This document shows, one piece after another, positions 35,862-44,855 of a stretch of 64,000 nt of DNA. The notes below the pieces were generated by a model. The model was not told where the DNA came from, ran no database searches, and saw only the letters and a list, made by a program, of their open reading frames with translations. The DNA is from Pontibacterium sp049603715 (GTDB taxonomy: Bacteria; Pseudomonadota; Gammaproteobacteria; Pseudomonadales; Balneatricaceae), in the NCBI GenBank assembly GCA_049603715.1, contig JBMYSW010000002.1, positions 176,892 to 240,891 on the forward strand. The letters run 5' to 3'. The position numbers and the translations under genes were made by a program. The stretch's first letter is position 1. The number at the start of each line of letters is the position of its first letter.

Positions 35862-36818
35862 CTAGCCAACCGTGTATTGATTTCGGCCATCACGCTTTGA
35901 GTCATATAGCGCCGCATCAGCACGACTAATCCACGCTTTTGCATCGGCAACATGGTGGCCTACCTCAGCAACCCCTAGACTGATAGTAAAGCCAATACTA
36001 AAGCCTTCAACTTCGATATTGAGGCGCTCAACAGCCAAGCGGAGACGTTCAGCGAGTACCACCGCTTTTTCGGCTGGCGTGTTGGGTAAAATAATGCCGA
36101 ACTCCTCACCACCATATCGCCCCGCGATATCGGTTTTTCTTAGCATATGGCGAATAAGCGCCGCGAGCTGGCGTATTACCTCATCACCGACTGGGTGCCC
36201 GTAGCTATCATTCACTGATTTAAAGTGATCAATATCCAACATTATCAAGGTAGCTTCGTGCCCCGTTCTGCGATAACGGTCATACTCCCGCACCAAGCAT
36301 TCTTCCCAATAGCCTCGATTGTATAGCTCGGTGAGTTTATCTTGACGGCTTATTACTCGTAAGCGGTCGTTAGCCGCCTTTAGCTTTACCTTACCTACGG
36401 CATTATCGGTCACGTCATAAACCAAAATACCTATGTGCTTAACATCACCCGATAACGATGTGAGCGGCATAAGGGTGACGTTTTGGTACATTAATTTAGA
36501 GCTGCCTGTGATCGGTCGGTAGCTATTAAAGCAGAAAAGGTACGGGCGCTGTTCCCATGTTAGGTAAAAAGGGCTCTTAAGCTTAAACACCGTCTGTAGC
36601 TTTTGTTTTAACCAGTTTTCTGGCAAGTCTGCACAAACATCAAACAATGAAGCATCAATAATCTCTTGGCTACGAATGCCTGAATGATGCTCCATAAACA
36701 TATTCCACAACTTAACATTGTAGTCGGTATCAACAACGACCAAGCCTACGTCCAGTGTTTGAAGCAAGCTAAGCTGCCAATGAAGCTCTTCTAATTCCAA
36801 TGTGTTGTTATCTATCAT
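35862..36818 (-). CDS. PAS-GGDEF diguanylate cyclase
   Basis: Predicted c-di-GMP synthase, 318 residues, soluble. The N-terminal region (about 12-140) is PAS-like (LDVGLVVVDTDYNVKLWN, ending ILVYDVTD). The GGDEF domain has LDIDHFKSVNDSYGHPVGD and the active-site GGEEF at 236-240. An RxxD inhibitory site (R227, D230) sits five residues before it, so both activity and feedback inhibition are expected. ATG 36818 overlaps the stop of the REC-CheC gene by 4 bp (ATGA), a coupled pair. nth begins 30 bp after its stop. Confidence 0.93.
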   Translation of the reverse strand: MIDNNTLELEELHWQLSLLQTLDVGLVVVDTDYNVKLWNMFMEHHSGIRSQEIIDASLFDVCADLPENWLKQKLQTVFKLKSPFYLTWEQRPYLFCFNSYRPITGSSKLMYQNVTLMPLTSLSGDVKHIGILVYDVTDNAVGKVKLKAANDRLRVISRQDKLTELYNRGYWEECLVREYDRYRRTGHEATLIMLDIDHFKSVNDSYGHPVGDEVIRQLAALIRHMLRKTDIAGRYGGEEFGIILPNTPAEKAVVLAERLRLAVERLNIEVEGFSIGFTISLGVAEVGHHVADAKAWISRADAALYDSKRDGRNQYTVG

Positions 36819-37795
36819 TTGAGGTAATTACCTAGTCGCCTCAATGCCGTTGTGGATTCTGGGCTAAAAATAAGCATCAGCTCACACCCCACCTTTGCCT
36901 CAACCTGAGAGTAGTCCAATGTAATCGAAAAAGCTTCAGACCACTTTTCAGCGCCTGCCATAGGGTGGTCGCCCGAACGCAATAAAATGGGGTTACTCCA
37001 GCTAAAACCGATATCGAGCATTTCGGCAAAGTTTTGTAAAAATGCGCCGATCAACGTATTTGCCATCTCAAGCATCAGCTCATTTTCAAACACTTCACTC
37101 TCACTAAACGTTTTACCCATAAGCTGAGAAAGCGGCTCAAAACTTCCCTCTTTCAAGGTAAGAATCGCCTCTCCCGCAATACCCGATCCGACAAAACCTT
37201 GGGAGGCCATGCGTGAATTATCCGCCTGCTCGTTCTCAAACTTTTTGTAGAGTACTGGGTAAGTAACCAATTTAACAACTGGGATTGGAACGTGTACAAA
37301 CGAGTGCAAGAGCTGAGATAAGCGCTCACCTGCGCGCCCCATCGCAATGTTCGCAACTTCTTGATAATAGTCGGGCAGCTCTATTGCTTCTAAAATGGCT
37401 GTCACCGGCTCGGGCTTGTTAACCTCAGCCAAAATACCATAGTGTTGAATAACATCTGTAAGCTGCGCTTGAGTGAAAGGCTTTTTGATAAAGTCTATGG
37501 CCCCAAGCGCCATAACTCGCTCTCGCGCATCGGGTTGCACATCACCTGAGACAACAATCACCATGGTAGGTAAGTCATCACGGCGAATTCGTTCAAGCAC
37601 GTCGTAACCGTCCATAAACGGCATATTCAAATCTAAAAAGAGCAGGTCACCTTTTCCGTTTCGGATTGCTTCTAGTCCCTCTAAACCGTGTTCCGCTAGA
37701 GTGATATCAACGTTCCATCCACTGAGTGCACGTACCATGTGCCGGCGAGCCATTTTTGAATCATCACAGATTACAACAGGGACTGGCTTTTCCAC
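36815..37795 (-). CDS. Response regulator fused to a CheC-type phosphatase domain
   Basis: 326 residues in two parts. The receiver domain (about 5-122) has the acidic pair D11-D12, the phospho-acceptor D55 in LFLDLNMPFMDGYD, S83 and K105 (KKPF). The second part (about 135-326) is CheC/CheX-like and carries both phosphatase signatures: D142-x3-E146-x2-N149 with a Pro exactly 23 residues on (P172), and E239-x3-E243-x2-N246 with P269 at the same distance. The second has Glu where Asp/Ser is usual. Such a protein could dephosphorylate a partner receiver or itself. The start is GTG 37795 with GGAG 6 nt upstream. The gene is coupled to the downstream GGDEF gene. No histidine kinase is adjacent. Confidence 0.9.
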   Translation of the reverse strand: MEKPVPVVICDDSKMARRHMVRALSGWNVDITLAEHGLEGLEAIRNGKGDLLFLDLNMPFMDGYDVLERIRRDDLPTMVIVVSGDVQPDARERVMALGAIDFIKKPFTQAQLTDVIQHYGILAEVNKPEPVTAILEAIELPDYYQEVANIAMGRAGERLSQLLHSFVHVPIPVVKLVTYPVLYKKFENEQADNSRMASQGFVGSGIAGEAILTLKEGSFEPLSQLMGKTFSESEVFENELMLEMANTLIGAFLQNFAEMLDIGFSWSNPILLRSGDHPMAGAEKWSEAFSITLDYSQVEAKVGCELMLIFSPESTTALRRLGNYLK

Positions 37796-38045
37796 TTACT
37801 TCTCCAAACCATGCGTGCTTGCATACATCAAATATAGCACGGGATGATTGATATAAAAGAAATTAAGAAAAGAAACTAACCAAAGAGGTAAGGAAGCCAC
37901 GAGTGCACAAAAGTCGTGCAATATCAGGGGGGTGCAAGTGATGCGAGTGATAGACACCTCTTACGAGACGCCCTTAACAAGGTGCATCTGGAGCAGGGTC
38001 TGGTTTCATCAAACAAGGTTTAAACTAAATTCAAAAAGCGAACAT

Positions 38046-38074
38046 TAGGTAAACCTGTTAACCAGGCCTACCTA
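38046..38074 (-). other. Stem-loop after rnfE
   Basis: TAGGTA/TACCTA and CCTG/CAGG pair around TTAAC, with a 2-nt internal mismatch. It lies 15-43 bp past the rnfE stop and has no immediate T-run, so it may be a weak terminator or an mRNA end stabiliser. The rest of the 293-bp gap to the REC-CheC gene shows nothing clear. Confidence 0.5.
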
Positions 38075-38088
38075 AATCACAAAAGTTG

Positions 38089-38793
38089 TTAACCGGTTAC
38101 ACGCACACGCTCAGTTTTAACTTCGCTTTTAGGTGGTGCCATGCGCTTTTTACGCTCAGCCAAACGGGCATCCACTAAGTTTTTAAATGCGATAATTAAT
38201 CCCATACCCACAAAGGCACCCGGCGGTAACACCGCAAACAAAAAGCCAGGGTAATCGGCGATCACTTCAAGCTCCCAGCTTGCCGCCATTGGCCCGAATA
38301 ACAGCTCCATATTGGCAAACAAGGTACCCACACCCAACACCTCGCGTGCGGCGCCAAGAATGGCCAAGACAGCAGTAAAGCCGACACCCATCATGATGCC
38401 GTCAACCACAGAGGCACCCACAGGGTTTTTAATGGCGAAGGCATCAGCACGGCCCATAATCGCACAGTTGGTTACGATTAGCGGGATAAAGATGCCCAAA
38501 ATCAAATAAAGCTCGTAGGTGTAAGCTTTCATTAACAGCTCAACCGCGGTTACAAACGAAGCGATGATCATTACAAACACCGGCAAGCGAACCGTCGCAG
38601 GTACAAAGTTACGGAACAAAGAAACCGTAAGGTTCGATGCCACCAATACCAGCGTACTTGCAATACCCAAGCCCAATGCGTTTACTACCGAGCCCGTCAC
38701 TGCCAACAGCGGACACAAGCCAAGCAGCTGAACCAGTGCGGGGTTATTGGTCCACAAACCATCGAGTGAAATCTTTTTGTAGTCGACTGCCAT
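38089..38793 (-). CDS. rnfE: Electron transport complex subunit RnfE/RsxE
   Basis: Integral membrane subunit of the Rnf/Rsx ferredoxin:NAD+ oxidoreductase, homologous to NqrD. 234 residues, about six transmembrane helices. It contains NPALVQLLGLCPLLAVT, matching the conserved LGLCPxLAVT of RnfE/NqrD, and TNCAIMGRADAFAIKNPV, the symmetrical cysteine-containing loop. The two loops carry the Cys residues that ligate the intramembrane iron-sulfur cluster with RnfA. It has a basic C-terminal tail. It starts 10 bp after rnfG and is the last gene of rnfABCDGE. Confidence 0.96.
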   Translation of the reverse strand: MAVDYKKISLDGLWTNNPALVQLLGLCPLLAVTGSVVNALGLGIASTLVLVASNLTVSLFRNFVPATVRLPVFVMIIASFVTAVELLMKAYTYELYLILGIFIPLIVTNCAIMGRADAFAIKNPVGASVVDGIMMGVGFTAVLAILGAAREVLGVGTLFANMELLFGPMAASWELEVIADYPGFLFAVLPPGAFVGMGLIIAFKNLVDARLAERKKRMAPPKSEVKTERVRVTG

Positions 38794-38803
38794 GTGAGGC
38801 CCC

Positions 38804-39448
38804 CTACTGAGTATCAGAGCTTACTGACGAAACAGGCGTCAGCAACCACTCTTTATTCTGTTTAAAATACTGCGCGGCTCGGGCCACACTGTTAATCACG
38901 GCACGCGGTGTAATGGTTGCACCGGTAAACTGGTCAATATCACCACCATCTTTTTTTACAGCCCAACGCGGGTCGTAGTCGGCAACGTATTCCATGCCAT
39001 CAAAGGTTTTGATCCAGTCAGACTTAGCTAATTCAATTTTATCGCCAAGCCCCGGTGTTTCTTTGTGACCTAATACCCGTACACCTGCAACACGACCGTC
39101 GGCATAAAAGCCTGCAATAATTTGAATGGCACCGCTATAGCCATCAGGTGCGACCATTGGCAGCACCACCGCCACTACTTCTTGGTCTTTAATGGCGCGA
39201 TAGCCTTGAATAGACTGCTCACCGTAACCCAGCTCAGGTGCCACTACATCAAAGGCACTGTTCAGCAGGTCGTTGTCCATTAACTCACGTGGCAAAATTT
39301 CATAAAGCGCGCGGGCTTGGGCTTCTCGCTCATTGGTAACAATGGCATCTTTTGTTGCCACTTGGGTAATCGCGATCACCGCCGAAGTCACCACAGCAAA
39401 AACCGAGATTCCCACTGTGCTGGTTTTTAATGACGAAAACATACTCAT
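38804..39448 (-). CDS. rnfG: Electron transport complex subunit RnfG/RsxG
   Basis: Periplasm-facing FMN subunit of the Rnf complex. 214 residues with an N-terminal membrane anchor (about 9-30). The FMN is attached by phosphoester to a threonine in the flavinylation motif QFTGATITPRAV (T178), and the motif is intact. The GHKETPGLGDKI segment is conserved in the family. ATG 39448 overlaps the rnfD stop by one base (TAATG). ApbE, the flavin transferase needed for attachment, is not in the window. Confidence 0.96.
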   Translation of the reverse strand: MSMFSSLKTSTVGISVFAVVTSAVIAITQVATKDAIVTNEREAQARALYEILPRELMDNDLLNSAFDVVAPELGYGEQSIQGYRAIKDQEVVAVVLPMVAPDGYSGAIQIIAGFYADGRVAGVRVLGHKETPGLGDKIELAKSDWIKTFDGMEYVADYDPRWAVKKDGGDIDQFTGATITPRAVINSVARAAQYFKQNKEWLLTPVSSVSSDTQ

Positions 39449-40503
39449 TAGGCTTTCCCCTTAATACCGCGATTCGCCTTGGTATGGCCGTAAGTACGAG
39501 GCTGGGTGTACTGGTCGATAAATGGAGCCGACAAGTTCATTAGCAATACGGCAAACGCCACGCCATCGGGGTAACCACCCCATGCGCGAATAATATAAAT
39601 CAACAAACCAATGCCCGCGCCGTAAATCAGCTTGCCGCGGTTACTCGTCGCCGCTGATACAGGGTCAGTCGCGATGAAAAACGCACCCAGCATGGTGGCA
39701 CCCACCGTCAGGTGGAACATGGGGCTAGCGTAGGTGTCTGGCGACAAGCCATAAAACACCGCCGAGATCACGGTTAAGCTAACAAGAAACGCCACCGGGG
39801 TGTGCCAAGTAAAGATCTTTTTGTAGATTAAGAACGCACCACCGGCGAGGTAAGCAATACTTACGGCATGCCAAGCGCCAATACCTGTGGTTAGCACGGG
39901 TACGGTTAACCACGCTTCTTCGGTGGTTAAGCCGTTGCGATGGCGCATAACGTCTAGCGGTGTTGGCCCAGAAAGCGCATCCGCCACGGATGATGGCGCA
40001 CCTACAAAAATCACCTTAAGCGTATCGATAAACCCAGGCACGGCCCAAGCATCGGACACCATCACAAAGGGCTGGGCCCACTGGGTCATTTGCACCGGGA
40101 AGGAGATCAGCAACAAGGCATAAGCGATCATCGCTGGGTTAAATGGGTTTTGACCGATACCGCCATACAGTTGTTTGGCCAATACAATGGCAACAAAAAT
40201 ACCCACGGTAGTGACCCACCAAGGCACCATAGGCGGCAACGCCAAGGCGAGTAGCACGGCTGTTAGCACCGCGCTGCCATCGTTTAGGTAAAAGCCCAAC
40301 GGGCGTTTACGGATCTTTACGCAAACGGCTTCGAAGGCAAGTGCCAACACACTGGCAAACACAAGGTTAATTAGCGTGCCCCAACCAAAGAAAAAGGTCA
40401 TCGCCGCAACACCCGGTAAGGTGGCTAAAATCACCAAACGCATTACGCGGCCCGTATGAGTCACGTGGCGTAAGTGCGGCGAGCTAGAACGAATAAAAGA
40501 CAT
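39448..40503 (-). CDS. rnfD: Electron transport complex subunit RnfD/RsxD
   Basis: Membrane subunit of Rnf with covalently bound FMN, homologous to NqrB. 351 residues with eight to ten hydrophobic helices. The flavinylation motif is in DALSGPTPLDVM, with T181 the likely attachment site. KQLYGGIGQNPFNPAM and AWGGYPDGVAFAVLLMN are family signatures. It begins 15 bp after rnfC. The C-terminal tail is short and basic. Confidence 0.96.
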   Translation of the reverse strand: MSFIRSSSPHLRHVTHTGRVMRLVILATLPGVAAMTFFFGWGTLINLVFASVLALAFEAVCVKIRKRPLGFYLNDGSAVLTAVLLALALPPMVPWWVTTVGIFVAIVLAKQLYGGIGQNPFNPAMIAYALLLISFPVQMTQWAQPFVMVSDAWAVPGFIDTLKVIFVGAPSSVADALSGPTPLDVMRHRNGLTTEEAWLTVPVLTTGIGAWHAVSIAYLAGGAFLIYKKIFTWHTPVAFLVSLTVISAVFYGLSPDTYASPMFHLTVGATMLGAFFIATDPVSAATSNRGKLIYGAGIGLLIYIIRAWGGYPDGVAFAVLLMNLSAPFIDQYTQPRTYGHTKANRGIKGKA

Positions 40504-40518
40504 AATGTATTCCGCTAA

Positions 40519-43500
40519 TTAACTGTTAACCGGCGCTTGCTCGGGTGTTGCTGACGATTGCTCAAGTTTTCCACCAGCTTCGACATAGGCTTGCTCAGCA
40601 TCCGCTAGCTTGGCTTTAAGCTTGTCGACCCCGGCCACCATTTTATCGGCTGCGGGTAAGCCTTTTTCGACGGCTGCATCTGCGGCGGCTTGTGCTTTTT
40701 TCACTTTCGCTGCCATGGTCTGCATATCGGCTTCAAGTTCAGCCAGCGCTTCTGGGTTTACGCTAGGCGCAGGTGCCGAAGCGGGTTGACTTGCTTCTTC
40801 AAAAGCGCGTTTTGCATCTTCATACTTACCTTTCAGCTTTTCGACACCTTCGAGCATCTTCGCTGCGGCAGGTAGCCCCTTTTCTTGGGCATTTTTTGCT
40901 GCAATCTCGGCTTTTTCGACTTTTTTCGCCGCTTTTTCCATATCTTCGCGAAGCTCAGCTAAGACCTCAGCTGAAACACTCGCCGCTGCCGGTGCTGAAG
41001 TCGTATTTTGCGCAGCTTCAAATTCAGCTTTTGCAGCTTCAAATTTTCCACGAAGCTTTTCAACGCCTTCGCGCATTTTAGCCGCTGCAGGCAGACCTTT
41101 TTCTTCGGCATTTTTAGCAGCAGCATCGGCTTTTTCGACTTTTTGCAGCGCTTTTTCCATGGCTTCTTTGAGCTCAGCTAACGCTTCAGGTGATACACCC
41201 GGCTGTGTTGGGGCTGCAGGTGCTTGAGCAGCCTCGTACTCCGCTTTTGCGGCAGCAAACTTATCACGCAGCTTTTGCGCACCTTCGGCCATTTTCTCGG
41301 CCGTTGGCAAGCCTTTATCTTTCGCAGCGTCCGCCGCTTTTTGGGCCTTCTCAGCTTTCGCTTGCGCTTTTTCCATGGCCTCTTTTAGTTCAGCTAGCTG
41401 CTCAGCAGATACTCCCGGTGTCGCAGCTGCACTTGGTGCGTTCACTTCGTCAAAGGCTTTTTGTGCCGCAGCAAGCTTTTGCTCACAGGCAGTTATATTG
41501 GCCTCTAGCTCGGCACGGTTTTCGGCATCTTCTGCTGCTTTTTCAAGGGCTTTTTGCGATTGCTTGAGCTTGGTACGGGCAACAGCAAGGGCTGTTTTAA
41601 GCGCCTTCGGATCTGCTTTAGCCGGTGCAGGCGGCGCACTTGCGGCCTCTAGTTTGGCTTGAGCTTGAGCGCTTTTTGCTTCGAGCTCTGCAACGGTTTT
41701 TTCCAGTTCATCAATACCGTCTTGGCCTTTTTCTTTCGCCACTTTTAGCGCGGTTTGCGCTTTCTTCAGCTTAGTGCGGGCCACTGCGGCAGCCGTTTTA
41801 AGGGCTTTAGTATCTTGAACCGGCTCGGCAGCAGGTGCAGATTGCGCTTTTTCGAGCTTCTCTGCCGCTTGTTGCGACTTGAGAGTTGCTTCATCCAACG
41901 CAGCTTTGAGTGCTGCCAAGTCACCCTCACCACTTTGGTGAGCGGCTTCGTAGGCTTTTTCTGCCTTACGCAGTTTGGTACGAGCCACCGCTGCTGCTGT
42001 CTTCAGGCTGTTCACATCCGCTGCCGCAGCAGGTGCCGCTTTGCGTTGTGACTGAGCTTTAGCCGCCTCGGCCGCACGCGCCTTACGACGCTCTGCTTTT
42101 TCGATCTTCTCCTGCTCTAGGCGCGCTTTACGGGCCTCAAAGCGTTGGCGAGCATGATCTGCTTTGCGTTGCTCTTCTTCTTCGTGACGAATCTCGGCCT
42201 TGGCGTTACGGTAGTACTGAACCAACGGAATGCTACTTGGACAAACATAAGAACAAGCGCCACATTCGATACAATCAAAGAGGTTGTGCGCTTTTGCTTT
42301 TTCGTACTCTTTACCTTGCGCAAACCAATGCAACTGCTGAGGTAATAGCTCGGCAGGGCAGACTTGCTCACACATACCACAGCGAATACATGGCTGTGCC
42401 GGAGGCGCTGGAGGCATTTCGTCTTCGGTGGCGGCAATAATACAGTTGGTGCTTTTAACCACCGGAATGTCTTCGCGATGCATCGCAAAGCCCATCATCG
42501 GGCCGCCCATGATTAAGCGGTGCATACGATTGCGCTGCACATCAGACGCATCTAGCAGGTCTTTGAACGAAGTACCCACCAAAACTTCTAGGTTGTGACG
42601 ATGAACAACCGCATCACCGGTGATGGTAATCACACGAGAGATAAGCGGTTCGCCAAACTCTACCGCACGGTGAATGGCGTAAGCCGTACCGACGTTTTGA
42701 CAAACAATGCCAATGTCCGCAGGAATACGACCGCTAGGAACCTCAATGCCGGTCAGCAGCTTAATCAGCTGCTTTTCACCGCCGGACGGGTATTTGGTGG
42801 GTACAGAAACCACTTTAATATCAAGATCGCTTTCGCGCGCCGCCAACTCAAGCTCATGAATGGCTTGAGGCTTGTTGTCCTCAATACCCACCAGAATTTG
42901 CTTAGGGCTCACAAGGTGCGCGATGATTTCCACACCGCGAACCACGCCTGCAGAGCGCTCGCGTAGCAGCATATCGTCTGCCGTAATGTAAGGCTCACAC
43001 TCCGCTGCGTTTAAAATCAGCGTGTCGATGTTTTGCTCTTGGCGAAGGTGTAATTTAACGTCGGTCGGGAAACCCGCACCGCCCATACCTGCAATACCCA
43101 TTGAGCGGATAAACTGCACCAGCTCTGTTTTTTGAACATTGTGGTAATCGTCAAACGGCTTACGCTCAATCCACTCGTCTTGGCCATCGGTCGCGATCAC
43201 GATACACGGCGCATCCATACCCGATGCGTGCGCAATCGGACGGTTCTCAATAGAGGCTATCGTACCCGATGACGGCGCATGCAGGTTAACACTGATGTAA
43301 CCTGCGGCCTCAGCAATGAGCTGACCTTTAAGTACACGCTCACCTACTTCCACCACAGGTTTAGCAGGCGCACCTATGTGCTGGCTAAGGTTGATGACCA
43401 GCTCAGCGGGCAAAGGTGCAGGCTGAATGGCTGCACCGTTAGATTGACGCTTATTCTCGGGTGGGTGAATACCACCATGAAAGCTGTAAACCACTGACAT
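40519..43500 (-). CDS. rnfC: Electron transport complex subunit RnfC/RsxC with a very long repeat tail
   Basis: NADH- and FMN-binding subunit of Rnf at the cytoplasmic side. 993 residues, well above the E. coli protein (about 740). The core (1-430) has GGIHPP, GMGGAGFPTDVKL (nucleotide/FMN loop), and two [4Fe-4S] motifs, C371-x2-C374-x2-C377-x3-C381 and C410-x2-C413-x2-C416-x3-C420. From about 440 the sequence is Ala/Lys/Glu-rich coiled coil. It has three repeats of about 67 residues headed LKTAAAVARTKL (499, 567, 634) and four of about 72 residues headed VSAEALAELKEAMEKA-like (697, 769, 842, 914). The start ATG directly abuts the rnfB stop. Length of the tail is the main oddity. Confidence 0.96.
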   Translation of the reverse strand: MSVVYSFHGGIHPPENKRQSNGAAIQPAPLPAELVINLSQHIGAPAKPVVEVGERVLKGQLIAEAAGYISVNLHAPSSGTIASIENRPIAHASGMDAPCIVIATDGQDEWIERKPFDDYHNVQKTELVQFIRSMGIAGMGGAGFPTDVKLHLRQEQNIDTLILNAAECEPYITADDMLLRERSAGVVRGVEIIAHLVSPKQILVGIEDNKPQAIHELELAARESDLDIKVVSVPTKYPSGGEKQLIKLLTGIEVPSGRIPADIGIVCQNVGTAYAIHRAVEFGEPLISRVITITGDAVVHRHNLEVLVGTSFKDLLDASDVQRNRMHRLIMGGPMMGFAMHREDIPVVKSTNCIIAATEDEMPPAPPAQPCIRCGMCEQVCPAELLPQQLHWFAQGKEYEKAKAHNLFDCIECGACSYVCPSSIPLVQYYRNAKAEIRHEEEEQRKADHARQRFEARKARLEQEKIEKAERRKARAAEAAKAQSQRKAAPAAAADVNSLKTAAAVARTKLRKAEKAYEAAHQSGEGDLAALKAALDEATLKSQQAAEKLEKAQSAPAAEPVQDTKALKTAAAVARTKLKKAQTALKVAKEKGQDGIDELEKTVAELEAKSAQAQAKLEAASAPPAPAKADPKALKTALAVARTKLKQSQKALEKAAEDAENRAELEANITACEQKLAAAQKAFDEVNAPSAAATPGVSAEQLAELKEAMEKAQAKAEKAQKAADAAKDKGLPTAEKMAEGAQKLRDKFAAAKAEYEAAQAPAAPTQPGVSPEALAELKEAMEKALQKVEKADAAAKNAEEKGLPAAAKMREGVEKLRGKFEAAKAEFEAAQNTTSAPAAASVSAEVLAELREDMEKAAKKVEKAEIAAKNAQEKGLPAAAKMLEGVEKLKGKYEDAKRAFEEASQPASAPAPSVNPEALAELEADMQTMAAKVKKAQAAADAAVEKGLPAADKMVAGVDKLKAKLADAEQAYVEAGGKLEQSSATPEQAPVNS
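40522..42006 (-). repeat. Two families of tandem coding repeats in rnfC
   Basis: Unit A (about 67 codons, 3 copies, residues 499-696) and unit B (72-73 codons, 4 copies, residues 697-985), all in frame. Unit B has a shared core of EKGLPAAAKM and EKLRGKFEAAKAEFEAA. Copies differ at many positions, so this is old duplication with possible later exchange. It is also a source of spurious long antisense frames. Confidence 0.85.
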
Positions 43501-44100
43501 TTACGCTGCTTCTCCGTTCAGTGCGCTTCCGCGGCCACGGTCGGTTGCGATCAACTGCACGCCGGGCTTAGGTAATTCCCACTTCCAAGTGCCCAAAGTT
43601 TCGGGTACTGGAAGCATATCAATACAATCCACTGGGCAAGGCTCAACACACAAATCACACCCCGTACACTCAGAGGTGATTACGGTGTGCATTTGCTTCG
43701 CCGCGCCCAAAATGGCATCTACAGGACAAGCCTGGATACACTTAGTACAGCCAATACATTCGTCTTCGCGAATGTAAGCGACTTTTTTGATGGGCTCTAG
43801 CTCGGCATCACCGTCTAGTGGCAAGGCTTCAACATCCAACAAGTCGGCTAACGCATCTACAGTGGCTTGCCCACCCGGAGGACATTTGTTAATAGCCTCA
43901 CCTTCTACAATCGCTTCGGCATAAGGGCGACAGCCCGGGTGGCCACACTGGCCACACTGGGTTTGTGGCAACAAGGCATCCACCTCGTCCACAATAGGGT
44001 TACCTTCGACGCGAAAACGCACCGCAGCAAAGCCCAGCAATAAACCAAACGCAATGGCCAGTGCCAAAAGCACACCCACTGCTATCAAAATAGTGGTCAT
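43501..44100 (-). CDS. rnfB: Electron transport complex subunit RnfB/RsxB
   Basis: Iron-sulfur subunit of Rnf that takes electrons from or delivers them to ferredoxin. 199 residues: an N-terminal membrane helix (about 4-26), a four-Cys cluster domain (QTQCGQCGHPGCRPY ... NKCPPGG), and an 8Fe ferredoxin domain with CIGCTKCIQACPVDAI and CTGCDLCVEPCPVDCI. All cluster ligands are present. It starts 9 bp after rnfA and its stop abuts the rnfC start. Confidence 0.97.
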   Translation of the reverse strand: MTTILIAVGVLLALAIAFGLLLGFAAVRFRVEGNPIVDEVDALLPQTQCGQCGHPGCRPYAEAIVEGEAINKCPPGGQATVDALADLLDVEALPLDGDAELEPIKKVAYIREDECIGCTKCIQACPVDAILGAAKQMHTVITSECTGCDLCVEPCPVDCIDMLPVPETLGTWKWELPKPGVQLIATDRGRGSALNGEAA

Positions 44101-44109
44101 GAGACGATC

Positions 44110-44691
44110 CTAGAACTTAACTAAACCCGAAAAGCCCATAAAGGCTAAAGACATGAAACCAGCGGTTACCATACCGATGGCTGAGCCACGAAACGGCATA
44201 GGCACATCGGCTACCGCTACGCGCTCGCGAATGGCTGAGAAAAAGATCAGAGCCAACGAAAAGCCAATGGCTGCACCAAAGCCATAGACAATGGAATCGA
44301 TGAAGTCGTTTTGCTTTTTAATATTTAACAGCGCCACACCCAATACTGCACAGTTGGTAGTGATAAGCGGCAAGAAGATACCCAACACCTTGTGCAACAA
44401 CGGACTGGTTTTTTTCACCACCATCTCGGTAAATTGCACCACTACGGCGATAACCAAAATAAAGGAGATGGTTTGCAAGTACTCAAGCTCGGTTGGCACT
44501 AGCAAGTAAGCGTAAACCAAGTAACTACACACCGACGACAAGGTCAGTACGAAGGTGGTGGCAAGCGACATACCCATCGCGGTTTCGAGTTTGTTAGACA
44601 CACCCATAAATGGGCACAGTCCTAAAAACTGAACCAAAACAAAGTTGTTGACCAGCACAGTGCTAACCAATATGAGTAAGTATTCGCTCAT
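44110..44691 (-). CDS. rnfA: Electron transport complex subunit RnfA/RsxA
   Basis: Polytopic membrane subunit, homologous to NqrE, pairing with RnfE around an intramembrane iron-sulfur centre. 193 residues and six transmembrane helices. The conserved LVQFLGLCPFMGVS and LITTNCAVLGVALLN loops carry the two Cys ligands. First gene of rnfABCDGE. In E. coli the Rsx system keeps SoxR reduced; whether that or NAD+/ferredoxin exchange is its role here cannot be told. Confidence 0.97.
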   Translation of the reverse strand: MSEYLLILVSTVLVNNFVLVQFLGLCPFMGVSNKLETAMGMSLATTFVLTLSSVCSYLVYAYLLVPTELEYLQTISFILVIAVVVQFTEMVVKKTSPLLHKVLGIFLPLITTNCAVLGVALLNIKKQNDFIDSIVYGFGAAIGFSLALIFFSAIRERVAVADVPMPFRGSAIGMVTAGFMSLAFMGFSGLVKF

Positions 44692-44764
44692 GATTCACAG
44701 CTCACAAAAAGCGGGTTTTGGCCTTATATTAAAGGCCACTAAAACCACAAAGGCGGTAATATTA

Positions 44765-44794
44765 AAAAGCAATTCAGGGCACCAAGGCCCTGAA
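44765..44794 (-). terminator. Rho-independent terminator of cysDN
   Basis: TTCAGGGC pairs with GCCCTGAA around ACCAAG. On the minus strand TTTTT follows after four bases. A second hairpin (GCCGC...GCGGC, about 44811-44834) lies between it and the cysN stop. Confidence 0.75.
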
Positions 44795-44855
44795 GTGTGA
44801 AGTCGATTAGGCCGCCTGCTCAACAGCAAGCGGCTTGTCACTTCGTAACGCTAAA

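Noticed and set aside
41190..41567. Long plus-strand frames opposite rnfC (also 40690-42051)
   Set aside because: They are antisense to the Ala/Lys/Glu-rich repeats of rnfC, whose codon bias leaves the opposite strand open.
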